Of a stretch of DNA of 64,000 nt, positions 56,100 through 64,000 are shown piece after piece. The position numbers and the translations under genes are program-made. Position 1 is the first letter of the stretch. Each line of letters starts with the position of its first letter. The notes under the pieces were generated by a model, which had not been told where the DNA came from, ran no database searches, and saw nothing but the letters and a program-made list of their open reading frames with translations. The DNA comes from Cycas panzhihuaensis. Taxonomy: Eukaryota > Cycadophyta. The stretch is from NCBI GenBank assembly GCA_023213395.1, contig CM041465.1, positions 167,531,741 through 167,595,740 of the forward strand, written 5' to 3'.

Positions 56100-58079
56100 G
56101 CCTTAAGGCCAATTTGCTTTTGGAACTATTTAAACTTCACCCTCTTCAGTGATTCAGTGAAGATATTAGTCGCTTGATCTATTGTGGGGCAATACTCTAA
56201 TTGAATTGTGCCATCATGAACTAGTTCTCTAATCATGTGGACTTTCATACTTATATGTTTAGTATGATCATGCAATATAGGATTTTTAGTCATCTAGATT
56301 GTAGATTGATTATCTACATATAAGCTAGTAGAACTTGTTTGGGTGGTATTTAATATATTCAACAATTTTCTAAGCCATATCACCTCCTTGCTTGTCTCAA
56401 AAGTAGTAATGTACGCAGCTTTAGTGGTTGAGTCTGCAACTATATTCTACTATTTGGATCTCCATGATATTGGTGTTGTTCTAAGAAATGTTACGTACCT
56501 AGACGTAGATCTTCCTATGTCTTTATCTCTGGCAAAGTATGAGTCTATGTATGCATAAAGTTTAAATTCAGTATTAGATTCATACAACAGACTATATTGG
56601 CTGGTCATCTTTAGGTACCTCAACACTCATATTAGAGCTTGCTAATGATTCTACTTAGGATTTGTTATGAATCTTGCAAGAATGCTGACATAGTGTGCAA
56701 TATCTAGTCTTCTGTTGGTAGTATAAATGAGACTACCTACAAGTTGCTTATAGAGTGTTACATCTACCTCCCTAATATCACCATCAGTTGAGAGTTTAAT
56801 ATTAGACTCCATAGGTATATCCACTGGTCGAGCACCTTCCAACTGAAACTTTGTCAGAAGATCATTGATATATTTTTCTTGGGAGAGAAAGATTTTGCCA
56901 TTCTTTTGAGTTACTTCAATTCCCAAGTAATATTTCATCAACCCAAGGTTAGACAATTCAAAAGTTTTAGTAAGGACCTTCTTCAGTTGGTTGATTACCT
57001 GCTCACTATTCCCTATTATTAACATGTCATCCACAAAGATTAAGAGGTAAGTGACTTTGTCATTTTGGTACTTGATGAATAATGTTACATCAATATCTTG
57101 ATAGTCACAAACCTCATATATAAGTTATCTTATTCTTTCAGACAACTTGGTAAACCAAGCACGAGGGACTTGCTTTAGGCCGTACAAGGACCTTTTGAGC
57201 CTGTAAACCTTATACTCCTGACCAACAATCTTGTATCCTTCTGGATGAGCCATGTAAATTTCTTCTTTGAGGTCCCCATTGAGAAATGTGATATTAACAT
57301 TGAGTTGATGGATTTTCCAACCCTGTTGAGAAGCCAAGGCTATAAGAGTTCTAATTGTAGGCCACTTGGTTATTGGGGCAAAGATTTCAGTGTAGTTGAT
57401 GCCTTCCCTTTATGTGAATCATTTTGTTACCAACCTCACCTTGTGTTTTTCTAGGGTACCATGTGATCTGTACTTATTTTTTAACACCGATTTATTTTGA
57501 ACTACCTTTCTTCCAAGTGGTAAATCAATAAGATCCTATGTACCATTCTTGATAAGACATTAGTACTCTTCATTCATGGCATTTCTCCAAGCTACATGCT
57601 TTATAGCTTCGTGGTACGTTAAAGGCCCTTCATTAAGGGCAAGCCGTAGTTTTGTTGGTTCAAGCTCAATGGAAAGTGATTCATGCATCCTTGCCCCATT
57701 TTTTCCTACCTCATCTGGTTGTGTGTCCTTATGTAGCTGGTAGGCTTCACAAAAACCGCAAGTTGGGAATGAGGTTTTTACTTCCATAGCCTCTTGGTCT
57801 TCATTTTAATCCTGAAAAGGATCATGTGAAATATTTAGCACAGAGGAAGTTAACGATGCTGGAGAAGATGGGCCAGCCACATATGTTGGAGAAGATGATC
57901 CTTCTACTATGGCTTTGTCTTTGTCAACTTGGTTGTTCACAAATGATGGTGCTTGATGTATACACATTAACTGGGAGTCACAACTTGTATCCTTTAAGGC
58001 TCTATTATCAGATTCCAAGATTTTGAGTAACTATTGAGTATCTCCCCCTCTAAATTTTGGAATCTGGACATCAAATTTA
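56100..58079 (-). pseudogene. F2 reverse transcriptase and RNase H
   Basis: The linker and start of reverse transcriptase lie at 58018-57560. The palm is at 57337-57125 (QLNVNITFLNGDLKEEIYMA, RLKRSLYGLKQVPRAW). The active site FVDDML lies at 57020-57040, and 57034-56651 is open for 127 codons (LSNLGLMKYYLGIEVTQKNG, LYKQLVGSLIYTTNRRLDIA). RNase H follows to about 56100, with the NPILHDHTKHI-like region near 56280 broken. In this half F2 keeps longer frames than the younger F1. Confidence 0.87.
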
Positions 58080-58983
58080 GTAGCATCATGGAGTCAAGTC
58101 TAAGCAATTGATCTTTAGTCTCTGCAAAGATAACATCTCTAGTGATGATGATTTTATGCTATGAAGGTATAAAAACCTTGTATCCCTTTTTGTCCACATG
58201 GTATCTGACAAAGATGCTTTTGATAGCTCTATCTTGGAGCTTATTTCTATGTTCCTCCAGAATATGAGCATAACAAGTAGAGCCAAAAATTCTAAAGTGG
58301 GAGATAGAGGGGGTTTGTCCATACCACATTTCATGTAGAGAGGGGCTGAGCTTGGAGGGACTAACAGTGTTGATGTAATACACAGCAGTCCAAATAGCTT
58401 AAGCCCAAAGATAGATAGGGACATTCTTATATACCAGCATAGCACGATCCATATTCATGATGGTCTTGTTCATGCACTCGGTAACTCTATTTTGTTGGGG
58501 TATACATGCAAAAGTGGTCTAATGTTTGATTCCATATTGACGTAGGTATAATTCAAACTTATTGGATGTGTACTCACCACCATTATCAGTCCTGAGTATT
58601 TTGATCTTAAATTCAAATTCATTTTCCATGCAAGCCTTGAAATCTTAAAACATAGAAAAAGCTTCATCTTTCTTTACAAGAAAAGTAACCCATACTTTCT
58701 TGGTAAAATCATCAATGAAAGTAATATAGTACCACTTCTATTTGAGAGAACAGATGGGCATAGGACCACATATATCTGAGTGTACAAGCTGTAAAATTTA
58801 GCTAGATTTCCACTAACTACAAGGAAAGGGTTATCTTTGAGATTTGATAATAATACATGCTTCGCATTTAAAGGGCTTAGAGGAGAGCCTAGGTAAACTA
58901 GGAAGAGTGGCTTGCAGTTCTCTTAAACAATCAATTTTGATATGGCCCACATGAGCATGCCATAGGGCTGCTTAGAACAACTT
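58080..58983 (-). pseudogene. F2 integrase
   Basis: Matches F1 integrase but with more stops. It has the HSDICGPM region near 58785, KKDEAFSMF-type sequence near 58670, a broken second Asp region near 58590, and the C-terminal part at 58383-58159 (LHEMWYGQTPSISHFRIFGS; DKKGYKVFIPS). Confidence 0.85.
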
Positions 58984-59639
58984 TTAAGGAGTCAGGGTTG
59001 TGGTAAAAGCAAAGTCATCATCAACATAGTTGGCTTCAAAGGATGGTGAGCTAGTTAGGCAAAAAAGTTTGCCATCAAGAATTTCAGTCATAACCACAGC
59101 ATTTGAAGGAGGGTAAATGACACAGAGAGTTTGATTGTTTGTAGTTACACTCAAATCAAATCCATGAGAGACAAGGGTGGACATGGAGAGCAGATTTTTC
59201 TTCAAAGTAGGAATATATAAAACATCAACAAGTGTAAAATATGGAAGGCTTGGGAGTTTTAGGCAAACAGTTCTAAGTCCTTCGACTGGCTGAGATGATT
59301 TATTAGCCATGTGTACAATACCATGAACTTCAGAGTCAAAATCTTGAAAGAATTAGTGATGACAAGTCATGTATTGTGTTGCTCCAGTATCCATGATCCA
59401 CGATGAAGTATTTGAGGTGGCACTACTTACAACTCCAAGTGTTGAAGGAAAAAGTGAATAAGCATAACCATAATAAGCCTCAATATACTTAGTAGATCTA
59501 TCAACAACATTTGATGAAGTAGTCCCAATTCTTTGAAGGTGTGTATGAGCAAATTATGTTCCACCAAAAGCATCTTCAAAATAAGTATTATCAACATTAT
59601 ATACACCATGGCAATGTTGATAACTTGGTAGTTTGTTGG
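58984..59639 (-). pseudogene. F2 protease and pre-integrase segment
   Basis: SSWIMDTGATQYMT near 59400-59360 keeps the D-T-G site; a stop follows (TAG/TAA at CHH*). From 59310 the frame gives MANKSSQPVEGLRTVCLKLP, DVLYIPTLKKNLLSMSTLVS and KLFCLTSSPSFEANYVDDDF. The last matches F1's segment before the integrase zinc finger. Confidence 0.85.
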
Positions 59640-60588
59640 TGGCAGTTCTATAATTTTTAGCATAACCTTTGGCACACAATTGTTTGATTTCCAGTCCAAG
59701 TATTGGGCTGGTTGGATTATCTCTAATTACTAGATCTAGGTCTAGGTTGATTATTTTGGCCTTGGCCTTGACACTATTTTTGTTGGAGTTGAGGAGCTTG
59801 TTGACTAAGAGGACATTATCCTTTTTGTCTACCTCTTCCTCTTCCATGGGAATTACCACCTCTACGAGAGTATTGACCTTGACTTTTGGTATAACAAAGA
59901 TCTTCATCCACTTCAAAAGTAGCATCAACTGCATTTGATATAGTGACAAAGTTGGTATCAAAGGTCTTATCAAATTTAATAAACTTATCAGTAAGATCCT
60001 CAAAGTTTAAGGTCTTTAAAGTGCCACTAGATTGAAGACTTCCCAATAGATTTTTTGTAATCTAGGATATGGAGACATGACTGAATCAAGAAAGACCATG
60101 TAATACATTGAGTTTTAAAATCTTTATCAATGGCTTACTTGATTAGACAAAGGAGATTGATTATCTCATTTACGTATCCTTTTTGTATTTTTAATTTGTT
60201 TATCTTCAGTACTAAGTGAATAAATTCTAATTCTGATTTAGTGTCAAAGTTCTTCTTAAGAACTTCAAGAACTTTCCATGATGTATTATGTATAACTTCA
60301 TCAATGAGATTATGTAAGGAATAATCAGTGATAAGTAGTATCCCTACATGGATTTTATCATCATCAAGTTCCCATTGGCATTTAGCTGTAGCTTCAGTGG
60401 GAGCAGTTGGAGCACCTCCTCTAGAAGCAACTGAGGTAGCTACAGCTGCAACAGATAGTGTAGGTTACAAGTGATCTCTCCATAGACCTTCATACTTTGT
60501 AGCATTTCTGATACTAGTGAACCACATGTCCCAATTTTCATTCCTTTTTATAATTCAATTCATATTTTGCTTGAACTGTGAAGACATG
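59640..60588 (-). pseudogene. F2 gag, zinc knuckle partly deleted
   Basis: Starts at the minus-strand ATG at 60588. The C-terminal part is readable at 60046-59816 (MGSLQSSGTLKTLNFEDLTD, FDKTFDTNF) and then as a Gly/Arg/Gln-rich region. About 17 bases are missing near 59663 relative to F1 (47505-47525). This removes the first half of the CCHC knuckle, leaving CAKGYAKNY. Confidence 0.85.
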
Positions 60589-62625
60589 GTGCCTTTTGAG
60601 AAGGGAAGAAATGAACAAGGGACTATAAAAGTGATGGCAATAAATGATCAATCACTATTTACAAATGGGAAATGTAATGAAGTAGTGTAGAAGAAGGAAG
60701 AAGAAGTGAGAATGGTTGCTCAAAGATAAAGGGAGCAACTTAGAGAAAAGTCACTAATACTTATGACAAATATTAACCTAACGCAGTAGGAATATGAGAA
60801 GCACTATGATGAAAATTAGCAACTAACACTTGTGGCAAATATTAACCTGACGTAATAGGAATATGAGAAGCACTATGATTGTGATTATACTATGGATCAC
60901 GTTTTACAAATAAGTAAGTGATCAATATACAAGATTATAGGCTAATGTAGAAGTTGACATCATTGGGTTTACACAACTTGAAACTCAAATGTAGGATGCA
61001 TAATCAACCCAATAACCTCTAACTTATGTCCAACATATAGTTGAAGCTATTGAAGGGATGCCTAGACTTCTAATAGAATTAAGTTGGCCTTCAGCCATGA
61101 TACCCGCAATTATGCTTGGTGATTAAATCCAAGTCACAACGGAGAGAAGGTACTCCCAATCCTCACCCATTTCACCAATGAGCAACTATATACCTCCTCT
61201 AAAGAGTGGTACGTGCATACCCATGGCTATGATGGATATTGGATTGGGTATATTTTAATCTTGTATTAAAGTTTTAGTTTTCCTAGTTGGTTATCAAGAT
61301 GATCCCTAATTGAGGTACAATGTTATGGCGAACCAAACCTCACCAATATTCCAGTTTAGTCTAGTCCCAACTTGAAACCCACAGCTCCTTTATGGCATGA
61401 CATTTTACCAACCAAGGTATCTTAAGCTTGGCAAGTCTGTGAATAAGTACAAGATGGTAGAAAATAGCATATGTGATGTGTTCCTTTTAGGAAGAGTGAA
61501 AAGATTATCGAATTGCATCAAACGTACATTTAATTAAAAATAGAATGCTTGCTTGAAGTGTTTTTGGAGTGCTTGCTTAGAGTGCTTACTTGAAGTGTCT
61601 TTAGAGTGCTTACTTTGAGTGATATTAGAGTGTTGAAATGCAATGCTAATAAGTGAGTGAAGACACCAAATATTGCTCTGATATAGGTGTTTTTTTCTCA
61701 CTTTTACAATGAGCTTTTAAACCTTATAAAAAGAAGGAAGAAATTTTCTTCATTTTTTTTTTGTTAATATAAAAGAAAGTAGTCCTCACTAAATCAGTAA
61801 TAACTTTCTCCCACGATGTTAAAATGGAGTGCCAATTTTTCTATTGCAAACTAGACTCAGAGCTTCATCTTCAGGAAGTAGAATCGGGTCCAAATGAGTT
61901 TTGGAAGGTTTTTGGCAACCCTACAAAGTTAAGAAATTATATTTTTCTAGAATTCTTACTAAAAATAATTATTGTTCACTAAAATAGCAATAACTTCCTC
62001 ATACGGCATCCAAATTGGGTGTCAATTATTTTGATGGAAAGTAGATTAGATCCTCATCTTTGACAATTGGAATCACTTCAATTGGAGCTCTATAGAAGAT
62101 TTTGCAGACCTATGAAGTTCAGTAATCAATTTGTATTTCTGCAGAAATTTTAGCTTGCTAATATCTCATTAACACATGATACCATATGAAATTTCCTTTA
62201 TTTTTTTATCACCAGGATCCCAATATAGGCAAGGTGAGAGTATACAATGATGGATATTTTAAATGGTTTGAAATTCTTTTAAAAAAATGGGTAAAACTTC
62301 CCTTTACAATCATTCTTATAAATGCTAGAAAATTTTTAGCAACACTTCCTCTTGTTAAATGGACAAAAAAGGGAAAAGAAAAAGAAGAATGAGATAGCAT
62401 GAATAGCCACCAAAGGATTGGAATCCTTGGGCATTACAACTCCTTATATTATGCTTCCAAACTTGCAAAAGATAAAGAAAAAGTAAACAATATAAAATAT
62501 GCTATCATAATGACTTGAAAATATTTCTAAATTCACTTTCACAATCTCCTTCACCACATGGATTATGGGGGAGAAGGAAGTGATGGCTCTATTGCAAGTG
62601 TAAATGAGGAATATAAAGGAAGTAA
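60589..62625 (-). other. F2 untranslated leader
   Basis: 2 kb, colinear with the F1 leader, with no shared conserved coding frame. Confidence 0.7.
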
Positions 62626-62637
62626 GCTCTGATACCA
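62626..62637 (-). promoter_or_regulatory. F2 primer binding site
   Basis: TGGTATCAGAGC on the minus strand, intact, at the same distance from the LTR as in F1. Confidence 0.92.
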
Positions 62638-62639
62638 CA

Positions 62640-62937
62640 TGAAAAGAGTGGATCTATCCTTCATCTCCATGCACTAAATACAAAGGCAAACATGGGAGCA
62701 AGAGAGACTTGAGAGAAAGAAAGTAGCTCTAACAAAATGGGGAGGTAAGAATGAATCTTCTCTATTAAGCTTTTACTTTTATATTGAGAGAGGGAGCATT
62801 AGAGTTAGTTGAAATGAAATTATACATAATGCACATGAAAGTGCATTTCACTTAAGTGATCTAATTTAAAGTTCACTTAAGACCCTTTTTCGAAATAATC
62901 AACTAATGTAATGACCTTGTGACATTAACCCTTTTCA
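62640..62937 (-). repeat. 5' LTR of F2
   Basis: 298 bases ending CACTCTTTTCA on the minus strand; the primer site (TGGTATCAGAGC, 62626-62637) follows two bases later. Confidence 0.95.
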
Positions 62938-64000
62938 CTTCTTTGACTTCAATGGTCAAAAAATAAATGGATCTAAGACCTTACAAGGGTATTATGGCCT
63001 CAACGTATCTCTATGGGCTACATCATACCACCATGGACTTATAACATACCTCTATAGGCTTTAGCATGCTACTATAGACTTATAATAGCCTCTATGGGCT
63101 AAATAATCCAATAATAAATGTCATAACTATGACTGAAAAATAGATGTGACTAAAATATGATATGAATGACTCTCTCAAATGACAAATTTTAATAAGTTTT
63201 TAATAAATATAGATTCTCTAAAGCCTAAAATGAGCCTATAACAAATTATACAAGGTATCCCCCCCCCCCACCACTCTGCATTTTGGGGTACATTATATCA
63301 ATGAAATATATAACAAATGATATGGAACCTTAAAAAATACATGTATATACTTGAAAATATTGAAAAATGAAGAAAAATAAAGTTTTGAGAAAAACTTTTA
63401 ACTTTGAGCTAAAATATGTAAATCATATCAGCTCTAAATACTATTAAATGACTTGCTAAATTAAAAATCTATGAATTATGAGTCCAACACAATTTATAGA
63501 ACTATAAATTAGGGGCCTAAACCCTTTTGCCAACTAGATGATGATCATATAGTACTCAATGTGACTAGGGACTAAATATGGAAGGAGCTACATAGATTTC
63601 AAATATTATATAATCTGATTAAATCTATTTCTGATTTTGAAAAAAAACATTATATGAATTAGATAGAATAATCACGTCCATGTGAATTTAAAATATATAT
63701 GCCCAAAATAAATATTTTTCATCTAATAAAAATATCAATTTAAAAAATATATATATAAATCAAAAGCCAAAGTTTTAGGATTTAGAAAAAAAAAAAAAAA
63801 TAGCTTGCTATTTTCCTTTCTCATGTGCAGGGGTAGTGATGGCATCTCCATTAATTGTAATGCACTTCATGTGTTTGTAGGTTAGACGAGGCAAGTGCAA
63901 TAGTGAATAGAACTAGGGAATAGAACCATTGTACCCTAATTATGATCACAACCTAAAGGTGCTTATGTCATGGATGATGAGGATAGGTTTAAAGAGAAAT
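62938..64000. other. AT-rich right flank, no gene seen
   Basis: No coding or LTR similarity was recognised. It contains the short tandem repeat listed separately, a C run at about 63260-63269, an (AT)n stretch near 63747-63757 and an A tract near 63787-63801. The sequence at 62943 on continues what F2 interrupted at 55348. Confidence 0.5.
63006..63108 (+). repeat. Imperfect tandem repeat, 40-41 base unit
   Basis: About 2.5 copies. CTCTATGGGCT (63009), CTCTATAGGCT (63050) and CTCTATGGGCT (63090) are spaced 41 and 40 bases apart, each of the first two followed by a C/T-varied ATACTATGGACTTATAA-like half. Origin unknown. Confidence 0.75.

Larger units (their letters stand above)
55354..62937 (-). 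mobile_element. Full-length Ty1/Copia element F2, older sister of F1
   Basis: 7.58 kb with two 298-base LTRs and a perfect CTTCT duplication (55349-55353 and 62938-62942). It shares structure and sequence with F1 along its whole length. By hand count its LTRs differ at about 20 of 298 positions, so it inserted well before F1. All domains are present but broken. Confidence 0.95.

Noticed and set aside
1-64000. Search for intact host genes between elements
   Set aside because: Every block with recognisable protein similarity belongs to a retroelement; remaining gaps show only short AT-rich frames without motifs.

Overview
This window is a stretch of repeat-rich plant nuclear DNA. Nearly every recognisable coding segment belongs to an LTR retrotransposon. 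I found no intact host gene, rRNA, tRNA or CRISPR array. The plant assignment rests on Ty1/Copia elements with UBN2-type gag, Ty3/Gypsy chromoviruses with chromodomains, a giant Tat/Ogre-lineage Gypsy element, initiator-Met-type primer sites (TGGTATCAGAGC) and a plant mobile domain (PMD) gene. The species cannot be named from this sequence. Most element reading frames are broken, often by stops explainable as C-to-T changes, so most of the region is old and silenced.

Layout: 1-2235 holds minus-strand Copia debris, including an LTR and a gag-only remnant. 2236-4924 is AT-rich, with one unidentified GC-richer island. 4925-34170 is one deeply nested block. Copia copy A (4925 on) ends in an LTR (9145-9383 plus 15710-15818). 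That LTR is split by a complete 6.3 kb chromovirus (9384-15704). Directly after the LTR comes sister Copia copy B, which has no 5' end. B is split inside its reverse transcriptase by a 15 kb Tat-lineage element (18103-33059, target duplication GATCT) and ends at 34170.

34171-42509 holds a Copia 3' end and a decayed chromovirus (34880-41330). The chromovirus is itself split by a 3.46 kb element that seems to carry only gag (37404-40864). 42510-54668 is an old plus-strand Copia split by a young minus-strand Copia (F1, 43175-50764, target duplication GGAAG, LTRs about 98.6% identical). A second, older copy of that family (F2, 55354-62937, target duplication CTTCT, LTRs about 93% identical) follows. 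The last kilobase is AT-rich with a short tandem repeat.

The most interesting object is the Tat element. On its sense (minus) strand it carries gag, protease and a reverse transcriptase whose 3' half has been deleted in frame, joining it to the integrase C-terminal tail. It also carries a detached RNase H next to the 3' LTR. Between them, on the opposite strand, lies a gene-like unit with a TATA box, a PMD domain, a possible intron and a charged C-terminal region. It looks like a non-autonomous element carrying an antisense passenger gene.
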